From: Lysobacter stagni
Lineage (GTDB): Bacteria > Pseudomonadota > Gammaproteobacteria > Xanthomonadales > Xanthomonadaceae
NCBI RefSeq assembly: GCF_030053425.1
Contig: NZ_JASGBI010000002.1
Location: 223,501-287,500 of the forward strand
Direction: 5' to 3'
Length of the DNA: 64,000 nucleotides
Position numbers and translations under genes: made by a program. Below the pieces are notes generated by a model. It was not told the origin of the DNA. It worked only from the letters and a program-made list of their open reading frames with translations, and ran no database searches. Below, piece by piece: positions 51,270 to 60,501 of this stretch. Positions within the stretch are counted from its first letter, which is position 1. Every line of letters starts with the position of its first letter.

Positions 51270-53264
51270 CTACTTCGCGCCCTTCTCCGCCGTGCCGCCG
51301 CCCGTCGCGGCAACGCCGCCACCGAGGTTCTTCGACAGGAACGCAAGCAGGCGCGTGTAGAACTCGCGGCGATGCTCCTCGATGAAGAAGCCGTGGCCTT
51401 CGTTGGGGTAGTAGAGCGTTTCCACCGGCACATTGGCGCTGCGCAGCGCGCGTTCCATCATGCGGCTGTGCTCGATCGGCGCGCGCTCGTCCTCGCCACC
51501 CGCGGCCAGGAACACCGGCACCTTGATGCGTTGCGCCAGGCGATTGGGCGACACCGCGCCCAGGTCCTCGGACCGGCCTACCCATTCCTGCGACCAGTTG
51601 CCCCAGCGCACCAGCGTGCGCTTGTCGTCGGCCTGCATCTTCGGCAGGTCGTACACACCGACATAGCCCACGGCGCAGCGGTACAGGTCCGGCTCCTTCG
51701 CCACGCCCATCAGCGACGCGTAACCGCCGTAGCTGCCGCCGTACAGGCAGACGCGCTTGGCATCGGCGATGCCTTCGGCGATGGCCCAATGCGTGGCGTC
51801 GGTCAGGTCGTCCTGCATCTTGCCGCCCCACTCGCGGCCACCGGCCTGCTGGAACGGCTGGCCGTAACCACCGGAGCCGCGGTAGTTGAGCTGCAGCACT
51901 GCGTAGCCGGCGGCGGCCAACATCTGCGCTTCCGTATCGAAGCCCCACGCGTCCTGCACGCCGAACGGCCCGCCGTGCGGCAGCACCACCATCGGCAGGG
52001 TCTTGCCGTCGCTGCCCTTGGGCGTGGTCACGTAGCCGTGCAGCATCAGGCCGTCGCGCGCGCGCACCGTCACCGGCTTCATCGTCGCCTGCTGCTCGGG
52101 ATCGAACCATTGGCGACGCGACAGCACGTGCGCGGCCTTCAGGCTCTTCACGTCGAACAGGTAGAAATCGCCGGGATTGCGGTCGCTGTAGACCTGCACC
52201 AGTGCCTTGCTGCCGTCGCTGGTCTGCGAGGTGATCTCCACCGCGTCGCCCTGGAACGCGCCTTCCAGGCTGCGCTGCAGGCGCGCTTCCTGCGAGGCGG
52301 GGTCGAAGAAGGCGGTGCGCGGGCGACCGTCGATGAAGCGCACGCCCACGGGAATGCGCGTGCCGTTGCGGTAGAGGATATCGGCCGGGTCCACGTCGTC
52401 GTCGCGCAACACTTCGGTGCGCTTGCGGGTCGCCAGGTCCATCGTAACGATGGCATCCGGTCCGTTGGGCTGCTCGACACGCAGGTACACGGTCGCATCG
52501 TCGGCGGAGAAGCCGACGGGATACTCGAACAGGCCGTCCTTCTGCTCCACGCGCAGGGTTTCCCACGCGGCATCGTCGTCCGCGCGGTAGAACAGGTGAC
52601 GCACGTTGTCCGTGCCCGACCCCCAGGCGAAACGCACCCGCCCCTGGTTGTCGGTGGCGAAGCGGGCATTGCGGATGGGCGCGCTGGCGATGCGCAGCAT
52701 GCGACCGCTGTAGAGATCCAGGCGTTCGACGGACGAATACGGATCGTCAGACGCGTACTTCTGCGCCGAGATCAACGTCGTCCGGTCGCCCACGCCGGGC
52801 ACGTCGACCGGGAAACCCCAGATCTTCTCGTTGTCCTTCTTCGGCTTGATGTGCGTGCCCAGGCCGCCGTCATCGATGCGCTGGCCGAGCAGCAGTTCCT
52901 TGGCGCTGCCGTCGGCGTTCATCGCGAACAGCTCACCGGTCGGCATCGGGTTCTCGAGCGAGCCGTACTTGCGCGCCAGGCCGATCAGCAGACGCTGGGG
53001 GTTGACCCAGCGGAAGTCGTCGACGTGATTGTTCTGCGGCGGCGCGAAGTTGCCGATGATCTTGTCCGTGGCCTTGTCGATCACGACCAGGACCGTGCGG
53101 TCCTCCATCGGCACCGTCGCCGCGAGGTAATCCCCGTTCGGCGAGATCTTGAGGTCGGTGAACTGGTCCCGCTTCGTGTACGCGGCGACGTTCACATCGC
53201 CCGCCACGACATTCCCCGCCGGCGCGAACGCGAGTAGCGTCGCCAGCACTGCAATTGCTTTCAT
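51270..53264 (-). CDS. Secreted S9 prolyl-oligopeptidase-family peptidase (paralogue B)
   Basis: A 664-residue protein. The signal peptide (about 1-21) precedes a propeller domain (KISPNGDYLAATVP, VVIDKATDKI) and an alpha/beta-hydrolase domain. The catalytic Ser is S511 in YGGSYGGYASLMG, with Asp in AGGEDERAPIEHS and His in NEGHGFFIEEH. It is the same family as paralogue A but differs in propeller sequence, so an old duplication is likely. The ATG at 53264 follows GGGGGGAAAC. Expected to act in the periplasm or be released and cut peptides. It converges on POT. Confidence 0.9.
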   Translation of the reverse strand: MKAIAVLATLLAFAPAGNVVAGDVNVAAYTKRDQFTDLKISPNGDYLAATVPMEDRTVLVVIDKATDKIIGNFAPPQNNHVDDFRWVNPQRLLIGLARKYGSLENPMPTGELFAMNADGSAKELLLGQRIDDGGLGTHIKPKKDNEKIWGFPVDVPGVGDRTTLISAQKYASDDPYSSVERLDLYSGRMLRIASAPIRNARFATDNQGRVRFAWGSGTDNVRHLFYRADDDAAWETLRVEQKDGLFEYPVGFSADDATVYLRVEQPNGPDAIVTMDLATRKRTEVLRDDDVDPADILYRNGTRIPVGVRFIDGRPRTAFFDPASQEARLQRSLEGAFQGDAVEITSQTSDGSKALVQVYSDRNPGDFYLFDVKSLKAAHVLSRRQWFDPEQQATMKPVTVRARDGLMLHGYVTTPKGSDGKTLPMVVLPHGGPFGVQDAWGFDTEAQMLAAAGYAVLQLNYRGSGGYGQPFQQAGGREWGGKMQDDLTDATHWAIAEGIADAKRVCLYGGSYGGYASLMGVAKEPDLYRCAVGYVGVYDLPKMQADDKRTLVRWGNWSQEWVGRSEDLGAVSPNRLAQRIKVPVFLAAGGEDERAPIEHSRMMERALRSANVPVETLYYPNEGHGFFIEEHRREFYTRLLAFLSKNLGGGVAATGGGTAEKGAK

Positions 53265-53367
53265 GTTTCCCCCCGAAAGACGTCCTTGGCATCCCGTCGG
53301 CACCCCGCGATGAGCGCGGCCCGAGGTTCGCCAAGCCTAGCCGATCAGGGACCGGCGTCGCCTGATT

Positions 53368-54264
53368 TCAGTTGGCGCGATCGGACAAGGTGCGATGCAG
53401 GGCGTCGCGCCAGTCGGGTAACGCCAGCCCGTATTCTCCGCGCAGGCGCGCGGTGTCCAGCACCGAATAGGCCGGGCGCGTGGCGCGCGTGGGGTACTCG
53501 GACGTGGCGATGGCGACCACCTTCGGGCGCCGGGCCAGAAGCCCCTGCGCGACCGCCTCGTCGAAGATGGCCTCGGCGAAACCGTGCCACGTCGTCTCGC
53601 CCGCAGCGACCAGGTGGCGCACACCGGATGCGGCGATGCCCTGGCGCAGGATCCGGGCCGTCGTTTCGGCAATGAGCCAGGCAGGTGTCGGGCAGCCGCG
53701 CTGGTCGGCCACCACGCGCAGCTCCTCGCGTTCGGCGCCCACGCGCAGCATGGTGCGAAGGAAGTTGTGGCCATGCAGGCCATAGACCCAGGCGGTGCGC
53801 AGGATCAGATGCCGTGCGCCGCTGCGGGCGATCCCCGCTTCGCCGGCCAGCTTGCTCTCGCCGTACACGCCGAGGGGGGCGGTTGGATCTTCCTCGCGGT
53901 ACGGTCGCGTGCCGCGGCCGTCGAACACGTAGTCGGTCGAGTAATGCACCAGCGCTATGTCCTGCGCCGCGCAGGCCTGCGCCAGACGTGCGGGCGCATC
54001 CGCATTGGCGATGAATGCAGCCGCGCGATCGTCCTCGGCGCGGTCCACCGCCGTGTAGGCCGCGGCGTTGACCACGGCGTCGGGACGCAGACGCTGAACC
54101 AGCGGAGCGATGGCCTCGACGTCGGCCAGGTCCAGGCGTTCGCAGGCCGAGCCGTCATCGAGCTGGCCCGACCGCGTGGTGGCAATCACTTCGCCCAGTG
54201 GCGCGAGTGCGCGCAACAGCGCGTTGCCGACCTGTCCGTTCGCGCCGACGACCAGCAGCTTCAT
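53368..54264 (-). CDS. rmlD: dTDP-4-dehydrorhamnose reductase
   Basis: A 298-residue NAD(P)-dependent reductase, last step of dTDP-L-rhamnose synthesis. The nucleotide-binding start is GANGQVG (8-14), the STDYVFDG and GVYGESKLAGE motifs supply the catalytic Thr/Tyr/Lys, and RTAWVYG follows. The ATG overlaps the rmlC stop by four bases (ATGA). Last gene of rmlBACD; no rhamnosyltransferase or O-antigen gene follows here. Confidence 0.95.
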   Translation of the reverse strand: MKLLVVGANGQVGNALLRALAPLGEVIATTRSGQLDDGSACERLDLADVEAIAPLVQRLRPDAVVNAAAYTAVDRAEDDRAAAFIANADAPARLAQACAAQDIALVHYSTDYVFDGRGTRPYREEDPTAPLGVYGESKLAGEAGIARSGARHLILRTAWVYGLHGHNFLRTMLRVGAEREELRVVADQRGCPTPAWLIAETTARILRQGIAASGVRHLVAAGETTWHGFAEAIFDEAVAQGLLARRPKVVAIATSEYPTRATRPAYSVLDTARLRGEYGLALPDWRDALHRTLSDRAN

Positions 54265-54818
54265 GGAACGTAGACCGGGAGGCGGTCTTCGGGAACCTCA
54301 TCGAGGAACGGCGCACGCGCGTCCTTGTCGGACAGCGACACGTCGGTCATCGGCCAATCCACGGCCAGTCGCGCATCGTTCCAGCGGATGCCGGCATCGG
54401 CAGCGGCGTCGTAGGTGGCGGTGCACAGGTAGGTGAACACCGCGCGTTCGCTCAGCGTCACGAAGCCGTGCGCGAAGCCCTCCGGAATCCAGAAATGGCG
54501 CTTGTTCTCCGCGCTCAGCAGCACGGCAGTCCAGCGTCCGAAGTGCGGCGAGCCGCGTCGGACGTCGACTGCGACGTCCCACACCTCGCCTTCGACGACC
54601 GAGACGTACTTTCCCTGCGGGTTGGGCCACTGGTAGTGGAGGCCGCGCAGCACGCCGCGACGCGAAGACGACACATTGCCCTGCACGAAATCCGGGCTGA
54701 GACCGTGTTCGGCCAGCTTGTCGCGATTGAAGGATTCGAAGAAGAAGCCGCGGTCGTCGCCGAATACGCGCGGCTCGATCACCACGCACCCCGGAAGGTC
54801 GGTTTCGATGACCTTCAC
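54261..54818 (-). CDS. rmlC: dTDP-4-dehydrorhamnose 3,5-epimerase
   Basis: A 185-residue cupin enzyme. The sequence [22 protein letters not shown] starts the fold; [13 protein letters not shown] gives the catalytic His region, with [14 protein letters not shown] and the later Tyr segment completing the site. It begins with GTG at 54818, overlapping the rmlA stop by four bases (GTGA); the longer upstream frame lies in rmlA. It acts between RmlB and RmlD. Confidence 0.95.
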   Translation of the reverse strand: MKVIETDLPGCVVIEPRVFGDDRGFFFESFNRDKLAEHGLSPDFVQGNVSSSRRGVLRGLHYQWPNPQGKYVSVVEGEVWDVAVDVRRGSPHFGRWTAVLLSAENKRHFWIPEGFAHGFVTLSERAVFTYLCTATYDAAADAGIRWNDARLAVDWPMTDVSLSDKDARAPFLDEVPEDRLPVYVP

Positions 54819-55699
54819 GGCACGCGCCCCCGTCCGACCAGGCTCAGCAGGTATTCGCCGTAACCGTTCTTCGCCAGCGGCCGCGCCAGCGCGTTGAGTT
54901 GATCGTCGCTGATCCAGCCGTTGTTCCAGGCGATTTCTTCGGGGCAGCAGACGCGCAGGCCCTGCCGTGCTTCGATCGTCTCGATGTAGTTGGACGCTTC
55001 CAGCAGCGACTGGTGCGTTCCGGTATCCAGCCACGCGTAACCACGGCCGAGCTGCTCCAGGTGCAGCGAGCCCTCGTCGAGATAGCAGCGGTTGAGATCG
55101 GTGATTTCCAGCTCGCCACGCGCGGAGGGCTTGAGCTCGCCGGCAAAGTCGCTGGCACGTCCGTCGTAGAAATACAGGCCGGTGATTGCGTAGTTGGAGC
55201 GGGGATGGGTGGGCTTTTCCTCCACGCCGACCACGCGACCGTCCGCATCGAATTCGGCCACGCCGTAGCGCTCGGGGTCGCGCACCCAGTAACCAAACAC
55301 GGTGGCGCCAGTGTCGCGCTCATGGGCGCGTTGGAGCATCGCGGTCAGGCCGGGGCCGTGGAAGATGTTGTCACCCAGCACCAGGCAGCTGGGCTGCCCC
55401 GCCAGGAATTCGCGACCGATCAGGTAGGCCTGCGCGAGCCCGTCGGGGCTGGGCTGCACGGCGTATTCGATGCGCATGCCCCACTGCGAACCGTCGCCCA
55501 GCAGGCTGCGGAACAACGCCTGCTCATGCGGCGTGTTGATGATCAGGACTTCGCGGATGCCCGCCAGCATGAGCACGCTGAGCGGGTAATAGATCATCGG
55601 CTTGTCGTACACCGGCAACAGCTGTTTGCTGACGCCTTTCGTGATCGGATACAGCCGCGTACCCGAACCACCGGCGAGGATGATGCCCTTGCGATTCAT
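54815..55699 (-). CDS. rmlA: Glucose-1-phosphate thymidylyltransferase
   Basis: A 294-residue nucleotidyltransferase that makes dTDP-glucose. It begins [18 protein letters not shown], the nucleotide-binding signature, then [18 protein letters not shown] and [10 protein letters not shown] for metal and sugar. The ATG at 55699 has AGGGA five bases upstream. It lies 59 bases downstream of rmlB, so it is probably in one transcript with it. Confidence 0.96.
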   Translation of the reverse strand: MNRKGIILAGGSGTRLYPITKGVSKQLLPVYDKPMIYYPLSVLMLAGIREVLIINTPHEQALFRSLLGDGSQWGMRIEYAVQPSPDGLAQAYLIGREFLAGQPSCLVLGDNIFHGPGLTAMLQRAHERDTGATVFGYWVRDPERYGVAEFDADGRVVGVEEKPTHPRSNYAITGLYFYDGRASDFAGELKPSARGELEITDLNRCYLDEGSLHLEQLGRGYAWLDTGTHQSLLEASNYIETIEARQGLRVCCPEEIAWNNGWISDDQLNALARPLAKNGYGEYLLSLVGRGRVP

Positions 55700-55758
55700 G
55701 TGGATCCCTGTTGGAAAGTCCGCACCTTGCGATATGCGCGCTAACCAGCGCCGCCCTC

Positions 55759-56829
55759 TCAGGCGGCCTGGCCGATGCGTTCCAGGCGGTAGCTGCCATC
55801 GAGCACGCGCTGAACCCAGTCCTGATGCTCCAGATACCAGTCCACGGTGCGCGCGATGCCCTGTTCGAAGGTCACCGTCGGCGCCCACCCCAGCTCCTGC
55901 TGCAGCTTGGAGGCATCGATCGCGTAACGACGATCGTGACCCGGGCGGTCGGCGACGAACGTGATCAGGCTTTCACGCGCGCGGCCATCAGGCAGCGGCC
56001 GGCGTTCGTCGAGCAGAGCGCAGATGGTCTTCACCACCACGATGTTCTCTCGCTCGGCATCACCGCCGACGTTGTAGGTCTCGCCCACGCGGCCGGCCTC
56101 GAGCACGCGCGCGATGGCGGCGCAGTGATCACCGACGTACAGCCAGTCGCGCACGTTGCGGCCGTCGCCGTACACCGGCAGCGCTTCGCCTGCGAGCGCC
56201 CGCGCGATGATCAACGGAATGAGCTTTTCCGGAAACTGGTACGGGCCGTAGTTGTTGGAGCAGTTGGTGGTCAGGACCGGCAGGCCGTACGTGTGGTGGA
56301 ACGCCCGCACCAGGTGGTCCGACGCTGCCTTCGAGGCGGAATACGGAGAGTTGGGCGCGTACGGCGTGGTTTCGGTGAACTTGCCGGTCTCGCCCAGCGT
56401 GCCGTAGACCTCGTCGGTCGAGACGTGCAGGAAACGGAACGCGTCGCGTGCCGCGCCCTCGAGCGACTTCCAGTAGTCGCGGGTCTTCTCCAGCAGGGAC
56501 AGCGTGCCCACGACATTGGTCTGCACGAATGCCGCCGGGCCGTCGATGGAACGATCGACGTGGCTTTCCGCGGCGAAGTTGATCACCGCATCCGGGCGGT
56601 GTTCGCGCAGCAGGCGTTCGACCAGGGCGGCATCGCCGATGTCGCCCTGCACGAAAACGTGGTTCGGGTCGTCCTTGATCGAGCGCAGCGTGTCGAGATT
56701 GCCGGCATAGGTCAGGACATCAAGATTGACGACCTTCGCGCCGCGCCGAAGGGCGTCGAGCACGAAATTGCCGCCGATGAATCCGGCTCCGCCGGTCACA
56801 AGCCAGGTTGGCACTGGGTAAAGCTCCAT
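55759..56829 (-). CDS. rmlB: dTDP-glucose 4,6-dehydratase
   Basis: A 356-residue NAD-dependent SDR-type dehydratase. The start is [15 protein letters not shown], the active-site residues are in [12 protein letters not shown] and the [11 protein letters not shown]yr/Lys pair, and [15 protein letters not shown] is a family stretch. First gene of rmlBACD. dTDP-rhamnose feeds lipopolysaccharide or other surface glycans. The ssb gene ends 46 bases upstream on the same strand. Confidence 0.96.
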   Translation of the reverse strand: MELYPVPTWLVTGGAGFIGGNFVLDALRRGAKVVNLDVLTYAGNLDTLRSIKDDPNHVFVQGDIGDAALVERLLREHRPDAVINFAAESHVDRSIDGPAAFVQTNVVGTLSLLEKTRDYWKSLEGAARDAFRFLHVSTDEVYGTLGETGKFTETTPYAPNSPYSASKAASDHLVRAFHHTYGLPVLTTNCSNNYGPYQFPEKLIPLIIARALAGEALPVYGDGRNVRDWLYVGDHCAAIARVLEAGRVGETYNVGGDAERENIVVVKTICALLDERRPLPDGRARESLITFVADRPGHDRRYAIDASKLQQELGWAPTVTFEQGIARTVDWYLEHQDWVQRVLDGSYRLERIGQAA

Positions 56830-56874
56830 GAATTGCGGGGGATGGTCTGGAGCGCCGCGTCCAGCGCGGCCTGA

Positions 56875-57378
56875 TCAGAACGGGATGTCGTCGTCGGCGA
56901 AGTCGTCGGCGAAATTGCTGGACTTGGCCGGCGGCGCCTCGCGGCGCGGCGCGGCTTCCTGGCGCTGCGGCGGGCGCGCACTGCGTTCGCTGCGCTCGCC
57001 GCTGCCGCGGAACTCGCTGCGGCTGCCGCCGCCTTCGCCGCCCGGGCGGCCGCCCAGCATCTGCATTTCATCGGCGATGATGTCGGTGGAGTAACGCTCC
57101 ACGCCGTCCTGGCCGGTGTACTTGTCGTAGCGGATCGAGCCTTCGACGTAGACCTGGCTGCCCTTGCGCAGGTATTCGCCGGCGATTTCGCCGAGCTTGC
57201 CGAAGAAGGTCACCCGGTGCCATTCGGTGCGTTCCTGGGTGTTGCCGTCACGGTCCTTGCGGACGCTGGTGGTGGCCAGGCGCGCCTTGGTGACGGCCAT
57301 ACCGCCCTGGGTGTACTTGGTTTCGGGATCGTCGCCAAGATTGCCGACCAGAATCACCTTGTTGATGCCGCGTGCCAT
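56875..57378 (-). CDS. ssb: Single-stranded DNA-binding protein
   Basis: A 167-residue protein. The OB-fold starts [22 protein letters not shown] and includes [31 protein letters not shown]. The Gly/Arg/Glu-rich linker ends in the acidic DDDIPF tip that binds partner repair proteins. The ATG at 57378 fits the family start; the open frame before it is not conserved. It is alone except for the downstream rml operon. Confidence 0.95.
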   Translation of the reverse strand: MARGINKVILVGNLGDDPETKYTQGGMAVTKARLATTSVRKDRDGNTQERTEWHRVTFFGKLGEIAGEYLRKGSQVYVEGSIRYDKYTGQDGVERYSTDIIADEMQMLGGRPGGEGGGSRSEFRGSGERSERSARPPQRQEAAPRREAPPAKSSNFADDFADDDIPF

Positions 57379-57769
57379 GGGTTGTGCCTGCCCCTCGTGG
57401 TGGGATTGCCGCTGTGACGGACCCGCGGCCCGGCCGAGGGCCGGCGCCGCAGAAGAACAATTGATCATACCAGCCCGTCCGGTCGCCCCGGCGGCGCGGC
57501 ACCGTCAGGAGATCGCCCACTCCCGCCCCGCCAATTCGCGCGTCGGGAAGCAATCGACGCGTGCGCCATGGGTCAGGAACATTCCCGTTCGCAGGTCGGC
57601 CCCACGCTGACCGCAGATGCCGGCACGTAGCCGGCCCGCGCGGCCGATCCTCGCGGGTTGCCCGGTGCCTTCGCCCGGCAGCGGTTCGTTGCAGGTTCGG
57701 CGCGAGGCGGCGCTGCTCACACGCGCCCCTGGCCAGGTCGCCCCACTGGCACGCCGAGCGCCGCCAGGC
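57379..57769. other. Gene-free region upstream of ssb
   Basis: 391 bases between the ssb start and the end of the small unknown gene. Open frames here look like shadows: they are long only because of high GC and have Pro/Arg/Ala-rich translations without a ribosome-binding site. I see no RNA structure that I would name. The ssb promoter should be here. Confidence 0.4.
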
Positions 57770-58069
57770 TCACGGCGTCCGCCACCGTATGCGCAAGGCC
57801 TTGGCATCGGCGCGGGCGTGGACCAGCGCCGGGGCGGCCTGGCGAAGCACCTCCTCGAAAGCGGCCTCCAGCGTGGGCTGGCTGCGACCCACGCCAAGCG
57901 CGGTGGCCAGGTACTCGTCGATCGCCCGGGCCACGGCCCGGAGCAGCGCGTCGCGCTGTTCGTCGTCCAGGCCGCGCAGGCGGGCATCGATCAGGTCCGC
58001 ACTACGCGGTTCCGGCCAGCGCGGGATGACGATGGCCGGAATGGCGCCGGCGGTGCGGTGTGTCGACAT
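57770..58069 (-). CDS. Small protein of unknown function
   Basis: A 99-residue frame with GAGG four bases before the ATG at 58069. The translation is balanced (not a shadow-like Arg/Pro run): RSADLIDARLRGLDDEQRDALLRAVARAIDEYLATAL suggests amphipathic helices. I do not recognise the family. It is divergent from ispB (147 bases between starts) and points towards ssb. Confidence 0.5.
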   Translation of the reverse strand: MSTHRTAGAIPAIVIPRWPEPRSADLIDARLRGLDDEQRDALLRAVARAIDEYLATALGVGRSQPTLEAAFEEVLRQAAPALVHARADAKALRIRWRTP

Positions 58070-58183
58070 GCGTCCTCACGGGATATCGATGCGCCCCCGC
58101 GCATCGGCCGCCAAGCGTCGTGCACGGCGATAAAGGCCACCATGGGAACCATCCGAAAAGGCCGGCGCACCGGCGCGGCCCCG

Positions 58184-58189
58184 TATAAT
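58184..58189 (+). promoter_or_regulatory. Candidate -10 hexamer for ispB
   Basis: TATAAT is a perfect -10 hexamer, 27 bases before the ispB ATG. The -35 region shows no match. Confidence 0.45.
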
Positions 58190-58216
58190 CCGGGTCCCCA
58201 TCGACGCGGTCCGATC

Positions 58217-59230
58217 ATGCAGTCCAGTCCCGCCACCCTGGCCGTTCCCGACCTGGTCGCCATCCAGGCCCTCGCCCGCCAGGACATGGCCGCGGTGGAC
58301 GCGCTGATCCGGCGACGCCTCGCATCGGACGTGGTGCTGATCAACCAGGTCGCCGAGTACATCGTCGGAGCCGGCGGCAAGCGGCTGCGGCCGATGCTGC
58401 TGCTGCTCGCCAACGGCGCGCTGGGCGGCGGCGGCGGACGCGGCCTCGGAGAGGATGTGCACCAGCTGGCCGCGGTAGTGGAGTTCATCCATACCGCCAC
58501 GCTGCTGCACGACGATGTCGTCGATGAATCCGACCTGCGCCGCGGTCGCAAGACCGCAAACGCGGTGTGGGGCAATGCCGCCAGCGTGCTGGTCGGCGAC
58601 TTCCTGTACTCGCGCAGCTTCCAGCTGATGGTCGAGCTGGAGCGCATGGCGGTGATGCAGATTCTCGCCGACACCACCAACCGCATCGCCGAGGGCGAGG
58701 TGCTGCAGCTGCTGCACGTGCGCAACCCGGACACCGACGAAGCCGCGTACCTGCGCGTGATCGAACGCAAGACGGCCGTGCTCTTCGCCGCCGCCACGCG
58801 TCTTGGCGCGCTGCTGGCCGATGCCGACGAGGCCACCTGCGACGCGCTGCACGACTACGGCCTCAACCTGGGTTACGCCTTCCAGATCGCCGACGACGTG
58901 CTCGACTATGCCTCCGACGCGGCCACGCTGGGCAAGAACCTCGGCGACGACCTGGCCGAAGGCAAGGCGACGCTGCCGCTGATCCACGCCATGCTGCACA
59001 GCGATGCGGCAACGCGCGGACGCCTGCGCCATGCGGTGGAACACGGCGACACCGATGCGCTGCCCGATGTGCTGGCAGCGATCAATGCCACGGGTGGTCT
59101 CGACTACAGCCGTCGCCGCGCGCAGGAATACGCGCAGGCTGCGGAGCGCGCGCTCGACGGCCTCGACGAGAACGACTACACCGCCGCGCTGCGCGGCCTG
59201 GCACGGTACGCGGTCAGCCGCGACCACTGA
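58217..59230 (+). CDS. ispB: Octaprenyl diphosphate synthase (trans-polyprenyl synthase)
   Basis: A 337-residue trans-prenyltransferase that builds the side chain of ubiquinone. The two Asp-rich motifs are DDVVD (99-103, in LLHDDVVDESDLRRG) and DDVLD (226-230, in IADDVLDYASD); GGKRLRPML and TAVLFAAA are also typical. The ATG at 58217 was chosen because family members start near this point; the frame stays open far upstream without similarity. The exact chain length of the product cannot be read from the sequence. Confidence 0.93.
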   Translation: MQSSPATLAVPDLVAIQALARQDMAAVDALIRRRLASDVVLINQVAEYIVGAGGKRLRPMLLLLANGALGGGGGRGLGEDVHQLAAVVEFIHTATLLHDDVVDESDLRRGRKTANAVWGNAASVLVGDFLYSRSFQLMVELERMAVMQILADTTNRIAEGEVLQLLHVRNPDTDEAAYLRVIERKTAVLFAAATRLGALLADADEATCDALHDYGLNLGYAFQIADDVLDYASDAATLGKNLGDDLAEGKATLPLIHAMLHSDAATRGRLRHAVEHGDTDALPDVLAAINATGGLDYSRRRAQEYAQAAERALDGLDENDYTAALRGLARYAVSRDH

Positions 59231-59300
59231 GCACGCCTGCGCCGCGCCATGCAGGCGCGGCTCCGTGGTCGCAGTCCAGATCCGGCGATGGCCCAAAAGA

Positions 59301-59326
59301 AAAGCGGCGGATAGCTCCGCCGCTTT
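59301..59326 (-). terminator. Terminator of the fimbrial operon
   Basis: An 11-bp perfect stem (59301-59311 with 59316-59326) with a 4-base loop is followed on the minus strand by TCTTTTGGG. It lies 23 bases after the adhesin stop codon. It may also slow transcription coming from ispB. Confidence 0.8.
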
Positions 59327-59349
59327 CCATGCTCAGTGATAGCGCATGC

Positions 59350-60351
59350 TCACTGATAGCTCATCGTGAACGTGGCCAGTGCCGTCACTGTGCCGCTGCC
59401 GATCGTTGACGCGCTCTGCACATACCTCGCGCTCAGCGGGATATTCACCAATCCGTTGCCCGTCTGCGTCACGAACCACTGGTTGGGATTGCCTGCCGCG
59501 CTGGAATCCGGGCCATAGCTGACCGGCGTGGCGCCGTTGAGAATCTGGATTGCCACTCCGGTGGCAGTGGACGAAGGCGTCAAGGACAACTTGTCCGTTC
59601 GGTTGGCTGGGTTCGTCTGGTCCGTCAGAGTGATGTACATCCTGGTAGTCGTGCCTGGACTCCCACCACCGCAGTTCAGACCAATATTGAAATTCTGCGG
59701 GGCCCCACTCGAAGTGCCCACGCCGCTAAAGCCGCTAGCTGAGACGGCACTCATCGGCACCGAAATATCCGCCGTCGTCACAGCACAGGTTGGAACGTTC
59801 GGCTGAATTATGATCGGTCCATCAAGGCGAACCGAGACTACTTGCGACACGCCGTTCTCAGCGAACCATCCTGCGACCTCCCCCGTAATTGCCCCTCCCG
59901 CAGTAATGGGACCTGTCTTGACCACTTCAAATACCATCCTCTCGGCAGTAGCAATGCCGATCGTGCCGGCGGCGTAGTAACCCATATTCCATGGGTAGTA
60001 TGGGAGGCTGGGCTCATCATCGTACTTGAACCTAAGCGACAGTCCCGCAATCCCGCTGGGATAAAGGTTCCCATTCGGCGTGCCAGTGGTACCACGGAGA
60101 ATCATGTCTCCCGGCAGCGTGCAATTCGAGTACCCACCGGAGCTATACGTTGGCACTACTGCGCGATGGAGAACCGTCCCTACTGGAGCGTTGGCATTAA
60201 GGTTTGCAGCGTTAAACGCGGGAACATTGATGATCAGTATGTTTCCGGGGGCTGGCTCGTAGCCCCAGGTCACCTGGGTGCACGCAGCCCATGCTTCCGA
60301 AGGCAGAACCCAGACAATTAGTGAAAGAAGTAGAGCAGCGTATCTGGTCAT
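59350..60351 (-). CDS. Two-domain fimbrial tip adhesin (chaperone-usher type)
   Basis: A 333-residue protein. The signal peptide (about 1-22, SEAWA) is followed by an N-terminal domain (about 23-180) unlike ordinary pilins, probably the receptor-binding lectin-like part, and a C-terminal pilin domain (about 185-333). The latter has a start Cys (PTCAVTTADISVPM), FNIGLNCGGGS and a final beta strand ATFTMSYQ for chaperone and strand exchange. This is the layout of tip adhesins such as FimH. Base composition drops sharply in the 5' half: the line 60181-60240 is 27 G/C in 60. It is last of the chaperone-usher-adhesin set. The receptor is unknown. Confidence 0.82.
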   Translation of the reverse strand: MTRYAALLLSLIVWVLPSEAWAACTQVTWGYEPAPGNILIINVPAFNAANLNANAPVGTVLHRAVVPTYSSGGYSNCTLPGDMILRGTTGTPNGNLYPSGIAGLSLRFKYDDEPSLPYYPWNMGYYAAGTIGIATAERMVFEVVKTGPITAGGAITGEVAGWFAENGVSQVVSVRLDGPIIIQPNVPTCAVTTADISVPMSAVSASGFSGVGTSSGAPQNFNIGLNCGGGSPGTTTRMYITLTDQTNPANRTDKLSLTPSSTATGVAIQILNGATPVSYGPDSSAAGNPNQWFVTQTGNGLVNIPLSARYVQSASTIGSGTVTALATFTMSYQ

Positions 60352-60501
60352 GATTTATCTCCGACAGCGGCCTCTCGCGTCCGGCCACAGTGAATAGACT
60401 GGGTGATCGATGCCGACACTTCGGCACGCAGCGCGACTGCACGTTGCCGGTCGGCTGCACCTTGAGGCAGACCCGCATGCGCGGATGGACGAAGGGGGAC
60501 C

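Noticed and set aside
57505..57987. Minus-strand open frame of about 160 codons between ssb and ispB
   Set aside because: The translation is Arg/Pro/Ala/Ser-rich in a shadow frame of the more plausible gene at 57770-58069, and no ribosome-binding site precedes it.
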